A stretch of 64,000 nt of DNA from CAJBLF01 sp964430205 (GCA_964430205.1 CAYSER010000001.1:20844-84843), one strand, 5' to 3'; counted from the first letter of the stretch, positions 21,420-33,612 are shown. Notes: generated from the sequence alone by a model not told the origin. Translations and numbers: made by a program.

Positions 21420-22382
21420 TTATCCTATATCTTCCACTTCTTTGAGATACACGTTGATGTGATATGCTTTGCCGAGGAACATGATCTTGAAGATGATGAA
21501 TGCTATGCCGGTCATGATCCGAAAGACGATCCTGATGAAACCATAGAAGACCAAGAACATCAAGAGGATAACGGACGTCTTGAATGCGGGGTTTTCATAG
21601 ATAGCATTGAGCTGTCCGAGGACATAGTCGCAGATCCCCATATTGACGGTGGAATTGTCTTTGAGCGCTTGATCGATGAGGTTCTTCTTGTAGGTATTGA
21701 CTCTCTGGATGAATGCGGAAGCGGATGATTGTTTTGTCTGGATGGTTATATCCTTCCCGATGGCTGCTACGTCTTTGACTTTGGTGTTGAACAGCTGAGT
21801 GGTATCTGTCTTGAGTTTCTCTACGCCAGAAGCGACCGGACGCGTGAAAGTATTAATGACGCGATTGGAGGCGTCTGAGAGATCTTGGCAGGTGAAAGGG
21901 AATTTGGTGTAGTATCAGAAGACGAAGAGGCTATAGCCGATAGTGATGAAAACGGTGAACATATATCATCAGGTATTGAGATAGCTCAAAGTGTCCCATT
22001 TTATTTTGTCATATGAGCCACCTTGGAGGAGCCATCCGAGATATACGATACCGGCATTGATGGTAAGCATAGAGAGGATGAGTCAGATATTGCCGTATCA
22101 GATATACGGTCATTCCAGGACCGAGAATGCGAGCATCAGGAGTGCAAGATATTTGATCGGCAATTTACGGATCTCGAGATAGAAGAAATGGAAGAAAAGG
22201 AAGAAAAGCATGACATAGAGCATGGATTCGACAGCGAGATATTCTCAGAAGAGCCTAAAGAACATGAGTGCATACGATATGAGGCTCAGTATTCCGAATA
22301 TCCGGAACTTCCGTCCATGCAATCTCTTTTCGGTGGCGGTGAGAGGTGATGATCTATCTATCGGTATATATCTTTTCTTCAT
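21420..22382 (-). CDS. Multi-span membrane protein of unknown function
   Basis: 320 residues; UAA stop. A short basic N-terminus (MKKRYIPIDRSS) is followed by four or five membrane spans in the first 160 residues. A soluble helical region with KLKTDTTQLFNTKVKD follows, then two more spans and a short tail. Its ATG immediately follows the TAG of the prepilin peptidase gene, so the two are translationally linked. That suggests a job in pilus assembly or the envelope, but I see no known family. Several span glycines are UGA. Confidence 0.72.
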
Positions 22383-23255
22383 CTATCAGAAGATCAAGGT
22401 GATAAAAAACGGTAGCTTCCGGGGCAAGATCCGGAATGCAATGATCATTGCAGGGAAAAAGGGGATGCTTTTGATGGATAGGTGATCAGGTCACAGGTCT
22501 CTGGTTCCTCATGTTAGCTGTTTAGAACGAAAAGGATAGGTCATTCAGGCTCGCAACAGTCAGATGATGCTACTCATCAGGACAAATAAAATCAAGACGT
22601 TTAGTAGTATCCATCATGACGTCGTTATTCATATCAATGGGAAAAAAATAGGGAGAAGCAATCAGATTGTTGATGCTAAGTAGATATCACCTTCACCAAA
22701 TCATTCTGGCTGATTAAATCTCATCTTGGCGTATCGTTTCGCAAAAAAATAGATTCAGGTGAATACGCTGCCAAAGAGCAATGCAGACAATACCGCATAC
22801 CACCGATTCCCACCAGGCAAAAAGATATTTCGGCAAATACCTACAATCACGAGAAGGACTCGTGATGTCATATGTAATACACCTTCTTTTAGATCATAGA
22901 TCAAAAGCATCATCAACAATCGATTCGTTAAGAGTCAGAAAAGCAAAGTAGGGATTCAGAAATCCTTTAATAAGAAATACGTGAAAATAAATATTCCGGC
23001 AGACAATAATTCTAATACGGGATATATTCGAGAGATTTTTTTCTTACAATATTCACATTCCCCTCATTGGACGAGATAGCTGATCAATGGCACTAAATTT
23101 TTTGCTTTCAATCTATGGTGACAGTGTGGACATTCCGAATATCAAAAAAAGAATCCGCGGAGTTTTGTCCACGTAATGCCATCGGCGAATCTCGTCATCA
23201 CTACAGATCCAAGAGAGCCGAAAACGAGTCAAATGAGAAAGAAAAATATTCGCAT
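22383..23255 (-). CDS. pilD: Prepilin peptidase (A24 family)
   Basis: 290 residues with about 14 UGA glycines, so it is shredded under the standard code. It has the N-terminal domain with paired CxxC motifs (ECPHC and ECEYC, residues 40-75). The catalytic aspartate sites follow: IYDLKEG near residue 125 and GEGDI near residue 196, in a protein of seven or so membrane spans. It cleaves and N-methylates type IV prepilins at the inner membrane. No obvious prepilin lies beside it in this window. The unknown membrane protein that starts at its stop codon is probably co-expressed. Confidence 0.93.
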
Positions 23256-23366
23256 GTAATGTGTATATGATAGACGTCCCAAAAATCAAGGCACAAAATT
23301 TTACAAAACGGCTTTTATAAGTATACTATATCTTATAGTATTTGGTTTTATTCTCTAAGAGCACCT

Positions 23367-24020
23367 ATGGCATTGCATAAGAAATCCTGACATAAAGAGA
23401 GAATAACGATTCGAGGCTCTCATGGGGAAGAGATTTCTGAAGTCACTAGAGAGATAAAAGACACATTGATCAATATTCCGCAACTAAACGACACACCTAT
23501 CATCAAGAAAAGACCAGAGCTGGAGGGAAATACTTTGTGCATCAGCAATAAGTGACGAGATGATATCAGTATCCATGCATATAAAAAATGAGAATTTATA
23601 CCTGTCAAAGTGAATGCAACAGGGGATGTTATAGAATACGCCGATGGACCAGCAGAAAAAGAGCAACTGTTTATCGGATACCAAAATTTTTTAAGGGAAG
23701 CATGCAGATACAAACACTGCACCGCGAAGGAATTGGAGGAGAAATATCTTCCTACGGAAGAAAAATTAACGCTGATAGCATGACCGCAGAAACAAGAAGG
23801 TGTACCGCCGAGCGAGAAATACCAAAAATTCTTTGAAGAATATATTAAGCCAAGAAAAAAAGCTGGTTATTTTATCCCTCACGGTGAAAAAATAGGGAGG
23901 ATATGAGAACGTCTCTATGCATGGATGGCCGGAGGAAAAAATGTAGATTTCACAGAAGCATGATGGGAAGTCACCGAAGGTGGAGATGAATATGGATTTA
24001 GTGGCTTGTTATTTATCTAG
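23367..24020 (+). CDS. Hypothetical soluble protein
   Basis: 217 residues, stop UAG, six UGA glycines. It is charged and hydrophilic with no signal peptide or membrane span. A Cys pair in REACRYKHCTAKELEEKY (near residue 115) could bind metal. The C-terminal part (ERLYAWMAGGKNVDFTEA) is more compact. I recognise no family. It stands alone between a divergent prepilin peptidase operon and valS. Confidence 0.7.
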
Positions 24021-24170
24021 GAGATAATGGATTAATGATAGTTCAGTTGATTCGTCTTTCTATGAACAATTTTTTTTGTATTTTTTAGAGATTGAATGGA
24101 TGTCTTAATCTTGAAATTCCCAGGTAAGTGGATATACACGAATCACCTTATTTTATCGTTATCCGAAAAA

Positions 24171-26588
24171 ATGGCGAATAAGTATAATCACCAGGAATCA
24201 GAAGCTAAATGGCAAAAGTTCTGGGAGGAACATCAGATCTATGTGTTCGATAAGGATGCATCCAAGAAGATCTATTCCATAGATACGCCACCGCCTACCG
24301 TGTCCGGAAAGATCCATATAGGACATATCTTCTCGTATACCCAGGCGGAGATCATCGCGAGATTCAAAAGGATGTCCGGATACAATGTCTTCTATCCTAT
24401 GGGATATGACAATAATGGTATCCCTACTGAGCAGCTGGTGGAGAAAGAATTGTGAATAAATATCAAGGACGTAGAGCGCAAAGACTTTATCGCGAAATGT
24501 TTAGATGTCGTAGAGAAATATAAGCATGTGTATTCTGATCTTCGGAAGTCTCTTGGTCTCTCAGTGGATTGGAGCAGAACGTATACGACCATCTCTCCTG
24601 AGGTTCAGCAGATCGCTCAATCGACATTCATAAAATTATACCATGAATGACATATCGTCTGTAAAGAATTCCCTGCATTACGATGTACGAAGATGCAGAC
24701 TACGCTGGCACAGGCCGAGACGGAAGAACAAGAGTTCAATGAATTTTTCAATTATCTTAATTTTACGCTGGAAGACGGATCCAAGCTGGTCATCGCAACG
24801 ACCAGACCTGAATTGCTTCCTGCATGTTTAGCGGTATTTGTTCATCCTGAAGACGAGAGATTCGCAAAGTATGCCGGTCAGACGATCACTACACCGATAG
24901 GCGTCAAAGTGCCCATCCTTACCGATGATAAAGTTAAGATGGATAAAGGGACAGGTGTCGTGATGTGCTGTAGCTACGGTGATGAAACGGATGTTTATCG
25001 GATAAAGAAATATAATCTTTGAGAGAAGATAATCATAGATAGATATGGTAAGATGCAGAATTCCGGGGTACCGGAAATAGATGGACTGAAGATCAGCGAA
25101 GCGAGAGAGAAAATTATGCAGTTATTCGAATCCAAAGGAGATATTGTCGTAAAGAGGGATCCTATCATCCAATCCAAGCAGATCTCCGAAAGAGGAAAGG
25201 TGCCTGTCGAGATCTTGCCGGTCAAACAACGATTCGTAAACTTATTGGACAAGAAGGAACTCTTGCTCGCACAGAACGATAAGATGAGACGGTATCCAGA
25301 ATTCATGAAGAAGAGATCAAATGATCGGATAGAGAATCTCCAGCGGGACTGGAATATATCCCGCAGCAGGAAATACGGAATACCTATCCCTGTCCGATAC
25401 GATACCAAGACCGAAGAGATGATTCTGCCGACCCAACAGCAACTGGCGAAGTGACCGATCGATCCTACGTCAGATCTTCCTGACGGATATACGGCTGATC
25501 AAGTGAGGGGAGAAACATTGGTTCTTGACACTTGGTTTACCTCATGACTCACACCGCAGATCAACCAAAAATATCTTGAGAGAGATGGATATACGCAGAG
25601 GATATTGCCGATGGATCTGAGACCACAGGCTCATGACATCATCCGTACGCGGTTATTATATACCACCTTGCAGAGTTATTTCGCGACAGGAGAAGTGGCG
25701 TTCCATGATGTGATGATGTCAGGATTCTGTCTTGCGGAAAAGGGGGAGAAATTCTCCAAATCCAAAGGCAATGCAAAGTTCGATCCTGAACAAGTGATTA
25801 CGACCCGATGAGCTGATGCAGTGAGATATCGGGCTTCTGGATGACAGCTCGGCAAGGATATCCTTTTCGACGAGAACGAATTCAAGATCGGACAGAAGCT
25901 GATCACCAAATTACGGAATGCAGCTAATTTCGTTTTCATGAACCTGTCTGACTTCGAGGTGACCACGAAAGTGGATGAGAAGGATCTCTATCCTATCGAT
26001 CTTCGGATCCTCAACCAGATAAATACAGCATCCAAAGCCATGAATGAGTATCTCAACGAATACGAATATTGACAGGCGAAGCTTGAATTCGAAAGATTCT
26101 TCCGGCACGATTTCTGCGATAACTACCTCGAGATCGTCAAAGAGAAGATCTATAAACCGGAAAAATACAAGGCCGGAACGAAACAGAAGGTTTCCGCACA
26201 ATACGCGCTCTATCATACGTTCCTTGCAATCATCAAATTGATCGCTCCCTATCTGCCATTCATCACGGAAGAGCTTTATCAGACCTATTACAAAAACGCT
26301 CTCAAAGCTGATTCTATCCATCGTTTATCGTTTCCGAACAATGATATATTCCCTATAGCGCAGGATATGACAGCTATCAGCGCAGCAGTAGACGAATTGC
26401 TGATCGTCATAGAGAAGGTGCGCGGATATAAAACCGAGAAACAATTGTGATTAGGTACGGAATTGACGCATCTCAAGGTCACTGCAAAAAATGATCTTTC
26501 TGTGTTCGCTGATGATATCATGTCGGGCACCAGAGCGATGAAGGTGAGTTTCGAAAAATGAGAGGAAGTTAACATAGGTATAGAATAG
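24171..26588 (+). CDS. valS: Valyl-tRNA synthetase
   Basis: 805 residues, stop UAG. The class I signatures are clear: HIGH as GKIHIGHIFSYTQ (near residue 44) and KMSKS as KFSKSKGN (near residue 530). TTRPELLPA marks the editing domain and PYLPFITEEL the anticodon-binding domain. Seven UGA codons fall in frame, several at glycines conserved in ValRS, which makes this gene good evidence for UGA = Gly. It is shorter than the usual 880-950 residues and has no C-terminal coiled-coil arm, common in reduced genomes. I chose the ATG at 24171 because the upstream extension is not conserved in type. Confidence 0.97.
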
Positions 26589-26607
26589 TTTTATTTTCTA
26601 GCCGAAG

Positions 26608-27594
26608 ATGAGTCTCTACCAGTCCCAGCTGCGAAAGGATATCCAAGGCATGGTCTATCGTAACCCTCTCGTTACGGTGGAGCTTTTCGGCAAGGAATAT
26701 TTCGGAACCATCAAGACCAAAAAAATCTGACCATTCACCACGAAACGATACCAGATCATGGGGATCGAGCTTCCCGACGATATATCGTATGTTCAAAAAG
26801 AGCTCGATAAGCTGAGAAAGTTATTCAGAAGAAAATGATTCTTTTTTCAATTAGGCGTTATCAATGAGATCGTTCATTTCGACAATAGCATGAAAAGATG
26901 CCCGGAGTTTGATCAGGATATGCATGACTTCAGAGTAGGGTTGCAAAAAATATTCCATGATAATTACGGCTTACAGACTGCATTCCGTGAGAATATGCCG
27001 CAGGCGAGCATTGTCTACGACGTTACGAAATCCGATGATGAACTGCTCAAGGAGATGGATGAAAGCTGCCGCAAGCGTGTCAGGAAAGCCAAGGAACAAG
27101 GCATGCAATTCCGTATCATCGAACGTGATGCATATGAAGAATTTTTCGCTAAGCGGCAAAAGACAGCTGACGCCAAGGGATTCCATACAATCTCAAAGAC
27201 CCAATACGAGAGATTGATCCAATATATCGAGGATGGGCACGGCATGCTGATAGGAGCCTACCTTGAAGGAAAGCTCATAGCAGGCACTATCTGTCTCTTC
27301 ACCGACAAGATGATCTATTGCCCATACGGATTTTTCGATAGGGAATATAATAAGATAGGAGTCCAACATTATCTGAAATTTGCTCTCTTCCAGCGGGCGA
27401 GAGAGCATAGCTACAGGTCCGTAGATACGGGCGGCGGAGCGCCTACCGGCTTTCCGGAACATCCGCTCGCGGGCGTCAGCGCATTCAAGGAATCGCTCGG
27501 CGGTACCAAGACCGAGCTCTACGGCAGCTACGATCTCGTATTCAATCCGTTGCTCTATCGGATATTCAAGCTGCGGTACAAGTTCAGAGGATAA
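26608..27594 (+). CDS. FemAB-like peptidoglycan bridge/GNAT-type aminoacyltransferase
   Basis: 328 residues. The order of motifs fits FemAB proteins: an N-terminal half with FRENMPQASIVYDVTKSDDE, a basic block MDESCRKRVRKAKEQG, and a C-terminal half with GHGMLIGAYLEGKLIAGTI, PYGFFD and SVDTGGGAPTGFP. Such enzymes use aminoacyl-tRNA to add residues to the peptidoglycan stem peptide. It follows valS by 19 bases and is probably co-transcribed with it. Together with murE at 58344 it implies a peptidoglycan wall, with cross-bridges if the FemAB role holds. Confidence 0.88.
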
Positions 27595-27747
27595 AAAAGA
27601 TCTATCATGGCAAACAAGGATATTTTTATTGCAATCGCGCTACAAATCCCTATATGATCTGCATCATCGCCGCAAGGGACGTCCAGATATGGTCCTCATA
27701 TCGATTGCTCTGATGAAGAGCTCCTCGATCCGCTTGATGCTGATGTG

Positions 27748-27773
27748 CCTCCTGATATGCAGGAGGTTTTTTT
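27748..27773 (+). terminator. Terminator after the FemAB-like gene
   Basis: CCTCCT, 7-base loop, AGGAGG, seven T, about 150 bases after the FemAB stop. A plus-strand frame from an ATG at 27607 runs through it into the next gene without a stop, but the terminator argues that this stretch is not translated as one protein. Confidence 0.85.
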
Positions 27774-27900
27774 AAAAAAATATTTTTCATCATATTTATC
27801 TATTTTGTCAATTCGAAATAGAAAGAGCAATAGGTTAGATTGGAATTTTAGCGCATCCGTAAATATAATAAGAGGTAAGCATTTTATTCCGATTATCTCT

Positions 27901-29331
27901 ATGGTAAACGAGAACACCTCAGAGAAGACACCGTCATCGACACCATTGGATACTCGTTCATCAGAGCAATCTTTCTGATGAATCGATAATCTGAAGCTGA
28001 CCGGCTTGGAAGCGACTCCTGCAGATCTCAACCCTATTTCGAGGATCAATGTAGAAGAGAAGAAAAAAGCTCCCCAAGAGGAAATCAAGCTCGAGGATCT
28101 CGAGATGGCCAAGCAATCAGAGCAATGGACACAAAGGGAGATATCGCTCGGTGAAAGTAAATTGGTGTGATTGGGCAGATGAAAATATCATGTCCATTAT
28201 CGGACGATATTCGTGATAGCCTTTTTCGTGATCATAGTGACGGGTACTGCATCCATCATCCTGCGTCTTTACAGCCGCTACGTCTATTTTGCATCACAGG
28301 CGATACCTGATATACAGTATCAGGACTACATAGAGAGATATAAGAAAGGAGAGGCTTTCGTTGATCAAGTGCTTAATCTTAGCGATTATCAGCAATATAT
28401 GGGCTTATCTATCGTCGGAAGCGGCGAAGCAAAGAATATCGATCAAGTCATCAATGAGCCGAGACTGAGCTTCATCCAGAAAAAGGATATCCTCCAGCAA
28501 GCGCTCAATACATTCTCTACGGTATTTATGCAAAACACCAAGAGACTTACCCAATTGAAGGAAGACGTTTCCAAGTATGGGTTCTTCTCCAAGGACTTGT
28601 ATGGCATGTTGGAGAATCAGGAATATTCCACTTCAATCAAAAAATACCTCATTTCGCTCGAAATCATAAAATTCAGCAGCGCCATCAAAGTGTTCGGCTA
28701 TCTGGAGACATTCGTTTCCAGCATCGCCAATGCGTTGAATATGGATCCTGCTGCGGTAGAGACCGAGATGCATGCATTGGCCGATAGGGGAGAGAAGGAT
28801 ATCCTCCTTTATCTCAATAATTGCTATCTCAATCCATACGAGGTCGATTATGATTGCAATCTCGTCGGAGATTTCGATAGGTATTATGCCGTGATCGATA
28901 AGGAAGAGAAACCTATCGATACGAAGTTCTTCAAGAAGATGATGTATTATGTAGATACTAAGCTTGAGCAGACGGACCTTCCAAGCTTTTCGATCACCTT
29001 CAAGAAATACGATCCTATGCAGAAACAGATCAGCTTCACGTTAGATGTGAACACCTTCAAACAAGACGAACTAGCCCTTATCAAGAAAGGTATCATCAAT
29101 CCGCATATCTTTATCCTCAGCAATCTGCTCAATCTCATCAAGCAAAGCGTTTTCGTGATTTCCGAGAATATCGATGCGAAATCCATCAAGATAACGCCGA
29201 AAAATATCAAGATAGGAACATCGGTATTTCAAGTCAATAATTCGACGATGACATTCACGCTCCCTATCCAGAAAGGAGCGGAGAGGGAGATCAGCGATTA
29301 TGTAAGCACTAATTTTACTTCTTCGCCATAG
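27901..29331 (+). CDS. Single-span membrane protein with large extracytoplasmic domain
   Basis: 476 residues from the ATG at 27901. The first 100 residues are polar and acidic (a cytoplasmic tail with SSTPLDTRSSEQSF). One membrane helix follows (IFVIAFFVIIVTGTASIIL), then about 350 helical outer residues with a Cys in a YDCN turn. An upstream ATG at 27607 is in the same frame but would cross a terminator. It is paired with the next gene (7-base gap), which has the same layout. Layout resembles PilN/PilO-like or periplasmic scaffold proteins, but no motif proves it. Confidence 0.72.
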
Positions 29332-29338
29332 GAGGGAT

Positions 29339-30862
29339 ATGATAGATGCTAAGCAAGAAAATAGACAGGCAAATGAAAAGGGCGTAAAACTCTATGGTAT
29401 CAATCGTGCCAAGGCCAATGATTTTGTCATTGCCGTCAAGAGATGGGCTAATTGAGCATATGGTTTTTTCAGGGATAATAGGAACAATAGCATAGTCATG
29501 CTGGTGATTGCGATAGCGACGACGGCTTTGGCAGGATATTTCGGATATCAGCTCTATCAGGATATCCAATTGCTCAATGCAAAGACATCCCAGCTCCATA
29601 ATCTTGCAAGCTATGATATCCGTGCGATGGAGTCCAATGTAGCCATGCAAGGCGTTCTCAAGAGTGCTGAGACCATTGACGATCTAGTGCAGGAGAACAT
29701 CGATGAGCAATCAGAGATAACGAAATATTCTGATTATCTCAACGCATTGCAGCTGCCTTATACGTATCTGCTCAAGTACATCTACCTTCCATCGCTCAAT
29801 GTACGGAAAGAGAATTATACCGATAAGATCGATACCGATCTCATAGGGATCAAATTCCTCGAGAAGAATCCATTCAATGATATCACCCTGCTACAGAAGC
29901 GAGGGGATTTCTTCAAGAACCTCTGAGACAACAATGAATCCAATGATGTAAATGACATGAGCATCGGAGAGATCGCTGAGGATGTAAACGGATATTTCAG
30001 TATGCCGATAACGGTATCCTTCACAGCCAATTCCAAACGTGCATTCCTATTGCTGGCAGACAAGCTCTCGATGACTTCCAATAGTGAGAATATCTCTCTG
30101 ATCAACGAGTTCTTCTATTATCTCTGGGGAGAGATCAAGAAAGGCAAAGCGAAGGAGATCACGACATTGGAGAATGAATATGCTACGATATTCTGATCCG
30201 GCGATAAAGTCAATCAGGATAAGGTGATAGGCTACTCGATCTATCAACGGATCTTTGGCAGCGGTCAGAATGTTTTGATAGATGACGATATCATCAATAA
30301 GACGATCAAGAGCATCATATCGTGCAACACGGATTCCGACGAGGTATGTTATTACAAATTCAGGGAGAGATATAGGAATATCCCTACCTTCGGATACCTG
30401 TTGGGTATGAATATGGGAAGCAATGGCGCTGAGAATCTCAAGAAATTCATGCAACAGCTGCCTCCGATCTTCGCCATCAAGGAATTCGAATTCGATAAGA
30501 TAAAGTCTCCGACGATCAGCGATGTGACCAATACCAAATATCAAGGAAAGGTAGTGATCGTAGTCTATGGAAGAAGCGCTACATCGCAAGAGGTCGATCA
30601 GATCGCCAAGGTGCTATGAATCAAATGCCTCGGAGAAGAGAAACCGTTCACGACGAGCGATGGTTTGGCAATGGTGGAAAGTGCGATCGCTAAGCTATCT
30701 ACGCTATCGGAGATAGATAAGACCTATGCGGACAATCTCCGGGAACTTAAGGGAATCGTTGAAAAACTTAATGAAGACTATCCTAAACTCAGCAATTACA
30801 AAAAGACCATAAAGCTTTTCGAACTCTATAGGATGCTCTCGGAAGGAGGGCTCTGTAAATAA
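29339..30862 (+). CDS. Single-span membrane protein, PilO-like layout
   Basis: 507 residues, ATG preceded by GGAGG at 5 bases. The N-terminal 50 residues are cytoplasmic, then one helix (NSIVMLVIAIATTALAGYF), a coiled-coil-like stretch (QDIQLLNAKTSQLHNL) and a long extracytoplasmic part. The segment PITVSFTANSKRAFLLLADK looks like the ferredoxin-like fold of PilO-type proteins, where fitting and scoring strands precede a helix. Two Cys in ISCNTDSDEVCYY may pair. Four UGA glycines. I infer an envelope complex with the preceding gene; family not established. Confidence 0.72.
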
Positions 30863-30867
30863 ACGAA

Positions 30868-30998
30868 CAACTATCAGTGAACAACTAATAACGAACAATG
30901 ATGGAATTTTTTTAATAATAATTTTTAGTTGTTAGTTGATAGTTGTTATTTGTTATTTGTTAGTTGATAATTGTTAGTTGATAGTTGTTAGTTGTTAG
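30868..30998. repeat. TTGTTAGTTGATAG tandem repeat with inverted arm
   Basis: After the stop at 30862 an AACAACTATCA/GAACAAC arm is followed by about eight copies of TTGTTAGTTGATAGTTG words. The two arms can pair into a long AU-rich hairpin between convergent genes, so it may terminate both transcripts. Confidence 0.7.
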
Positions 30999-31747
30999 GT
31001 GGATGAATTGTGCCATACGTGATCCACGTCCTCATCCTCTTCCAAGAAATCTAGGAGGGTATAGAGTTTCTGGGTTGACGTTTCTGAAAGCTTAACCGTA
31101 TTTTCCGGAATGAATTGGATATCGGCTTCCGCCATATGATAATGGAATTTCGCTAATCCGTCCTGTACGGCAGCGAAATCTTTTTTTTCTGTATAGATGA
31201 TGACGGTATGCTCTTCTGTTTCCAAATCGCTGATGGGGAGTTCCATAGCGCACTCTTCAAGCTCATCCTTGTTGAACGGAAGCACTTTGTTTATGGTTTT
31301 GCCTTTCTCTTGGACAGTCTCGCTAATGCCATCGATGACAATGACGCCTTGTTCCTTGAATTGCCGGGCGACGGATCAGATTGCTCCCATGGTCCCTCCA
31401 TGTTTTTGCATGATCTGCTTGATAGTAGATGCGCTCCTATTGGTGTTGGAGGTCAACGCTTTGATGAGCAACGCTACGCCTTCTGGACCGTATCCTTCAT
31501 AGAAGATCTCTTCCAGGTTTTCTCCTTCGAGTTGCCCTGATCCTTTGAGGATCGCTTTCTCTACGACGTCTTTGGGTAGATTGTATTGTTTCGCTTTGCT
31601 GAGCGCGAGATCAAGTGCAGGATTCATCTTGGGGTCAGCTCATTTCTTCGCGGCTATCTGGATGATCTTACCTATCTTCGCATAATTCTGGGATTTTTGT
31701 GCGTCTCATGACGCTTTCCTGGCTGCTATGCTATGTCGTCTTCACAT
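30995..31747 (-). CDS. yebC: YebC/PmpR family protein
   Basis: 250 residues, the family's usual length, stop UAA. The start MGRRHSIAARKASGDAQKSQ and the conserved ADPKMNPAL, YNLPKDVVEKAI and YEGYGPEGVALLI blocks are all diagnostic. The late acidic domain ends in LDFLEEDEDVDHVWHN. Family members act as transcription regulators or assist ribosomes on proline-rich stretches. In many bacteria yebC neighbours ruvC; here recX follows 74 bases downstream of its stop side on the same strand. Confidence 0.94.
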
Positions 31748-31821
31748 GATGGTTATTATAAACGGTTAAAATTTTTCTGATTTTTTTCAACAGATTCCTA
31801 TGGAGGATTTGTTTATGAAAA

Positions 31822-32253
31822 CTATGTATTCTCAATGACGTATTTGATATCGGAAAGTTTATATCCCTTTCTCATCAGTTTCTGGATGATATCGAATCAT
31901 TCCACGTCCTTCTTCTTGTATGCGGCAATCTCTTTCTTGATCTTCTCATGGATGCCTTCATTCATATCCTCTTCGTATTTCTTCATGAGTGCTTTGAGGA
32001 TGTCGGGAGGGATACCTTTATGCTGGAGCTTCTGGATGATGCGGAATGCAGGTTTTCCCTTATTTACTACTTCACTCCTGATATAGCTTTCCGCAAATAT
32101 CTCATCATTGACGAAATTTTTCTTCTTGAGCTCAGTTATGGCATGATCGACTTCGCTCGTAGGATATCCTTTCGTATACAGCTGAATCCTCAACTCCTTT
32201 TCGGTCTTTGGATAGCGGTAGATATACTTCAACGCGTAGTCGAAACACTGCAT
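31822..32253 (-). CDS. recX: RecX family regulator
   Basis: 143 residues, stop UAG. It is made of three-helix repeats, as in RecX: CFDYALKYIYRYPKTEKELR, then AITELKKKNFVNDEIFAESY, then PAFRIIQKLQHKGIPPDIL. The last repeat continues past a UGA glycine into KLMRKGYKLSDIKYVIENT. RecX binds RecA filaments and limits recombination. It is upstream of yebC on the same strand and may share its transcript. Confidence 0.88.
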
Positions 32254-32342
32254 GCGTAAAAAGCCGATTAACTGATTAAAAGATTACTGATTCCCTCTTG
32301 CAAATTTTTTCAATCTGTAATGGGTAATAGATGATTAAGGAA

Positions 32343-32963
32343 TTATTTTTTCAACGCGAAATCTATTGTCGCTCCATTATTGGTGAATAATGCGACGATA
32401 TCACCTTCGGGGTTGTCGGTCGTCTTGATCGTTGAAACCAATGCTTCGTGTTTAAAGAAGTCCGCGAACTCGTTGATGATTTCAGCAAGATATGCGTCCC
32501 TAGTGAAATAGGACATCACGACTTTTGTGTCGACAGTATAGTCAGCGTCTTTTCTCATCTGATTGAGGAATCTGGAGATCTCTCTCGCTACTCCTTCTCT
32601 CTGGAGCTCTGGCGTGAGTTCGAGCTCGAGTTTCGCAATGATGTTCTGGTCGACCGCCATATTGTCGCCTTCAAGCCCTTCGTAGGCTATTTCATATGCT
32701 CCCGGTTCGAGCGTCCGTTCATTGCCATCAGTATCGAAGATGATGACCTTGCCATCACCGCCATCCTTGATATTCCCTTGTTTGCCGTACTGGATGATCT
32801 TGCCGGTATCTTTGCCGAATTTTGCGGAAAGCTGGGATCCTATCGGTTTGAAGGTCTTCTGGATCTTGAGGGAATGATCGAGCGCTCCGATCTGTTTCAC
32901 GTTTACCTCTTCTTTGATGATGTCTCCATATTTATGCAGAAGATCATTGGCAGCTATCGTCAT
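32343..32963 (-). CDS. Stand-alone isoleucyl-tRNA synthetase C-terminal domain
   Basis: 206 residues, stop UAA. From IIKEEVNVKQI (residue 15) through FKPIGSQLSAKFGKDTGKII to ELTPELQREGVAREISRFL and QMRKDADYTV it matches the C-terminal (DUF5915-type) region of long IleRS enzymes. The HIGH/KMSKS catalytic domain and the anticodon helix bundle are absent. The ATG sits just at the domain boundary, and the frame upstream is not IleRS-like. None of the roughly 17 glycines is UGA. It may be a split synthetase subunit, a moonlighting RNA-binding domain, or the remnant of a lost ileS copy. Confidence 0.8.
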   Translation of the reverse strand: MTIAANDLLHKYGDIIKEEVNVKQIGALDHSLKIQKTFKPIGSQLSAKFGKDTGKIIQYGKQGNIKDGGDGKVIIFDTDGNERTLEPGAYEIAYEGLEGDNMAVDQNIIAKLELELTPELQREGVAREISRFLNQMRKDADYTVDTKVVMSYFTRDAYLAEIINEFADFFKHEALVSTIKTTDNPEGDIVALFTNNGATIDFALKK

Positions 32964-33141
32964 CCGTAGTCAAAAAAATAGTAAAAAAATAGCGACTATG
33001 GTATAGCGATGTCGGCCAAAAAAGCAATCCAAGTTTGTTTACCTGTTGAAAATATAGCTATAAAACATATGAATAACCAATGTCGCAAGTGAATAAGTAG
33101 TAAGTTAAAAGGTTACCTTTTACCCTTCCAAACCTACTAGT

Positions 33142-33612
33142 ATGATAATAAGTATGATCGCCGCTATGGCATCCAACAGGATCGTAGGCAGCAAGAATCA
33201 ACTACCCCGGCATTATACTGCCGATCTCCAGCATTTCAAAAAAATCACCAGCGGACATATCGTCGTCATGGGATACAATACCTATCTTTCTCTAGGGAAA
33301 CCCTTGCCCAATAGGAGGAATATCATACTTTCCAAAGCACCGGTCGAAGGCGTGGAACGGTATCCAGGTATCGATGCTATGATGAAACAATTGGAATCGG
33401 AGAACGTGGATCAGATATTCATTATTTGAGGGGCGAGCATCTATCGTCAATTCTTGCCGATAGCGGATTACCTCTATTTGACGGAAATCAAAAAAGCCTA
33501 TGAGTGAGACACAAGCTTTCCTGAATTTGAGGATGGATTTGTCGAGGTGGAAAGAGAGAGGGCTGATGAGATGGATTTCGTCGTCTACAAGAGAAAATGA
33601 TTATTAGAATAA
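33142..33612 (+). CDS. folA: Dihydrofolate reductase
   Basis: 156 residues. DHFR blocks appear in order: MIAAMASNRIVGSKNQLP, FKKITSGHIVVMGYNTYLSL, RRNIILSKAP and IFIIGGASIYRQFLPIAD. One glycine of the GGAS motif is UGA, so under the standard code the gene breaks in the NADPH-binding site. It reduces dihydrofolate for thymidylate and one-carbon metabolism. Its last 9 bases overlap the end of the convergent HAD gene. Confidence 0.96.

Noticed and set aside
27607..27900. N-terminal extension of the 27901 gene
   Set aside because: The frame is open, but it crosses a strong terminator hairpin and the extension has no recognisable character.
30868..30998. Possible CRISPR array
   Set aside because: Units are 9-17 bases without unique spacers, and no cas gene is near; a simple tandem repeat.
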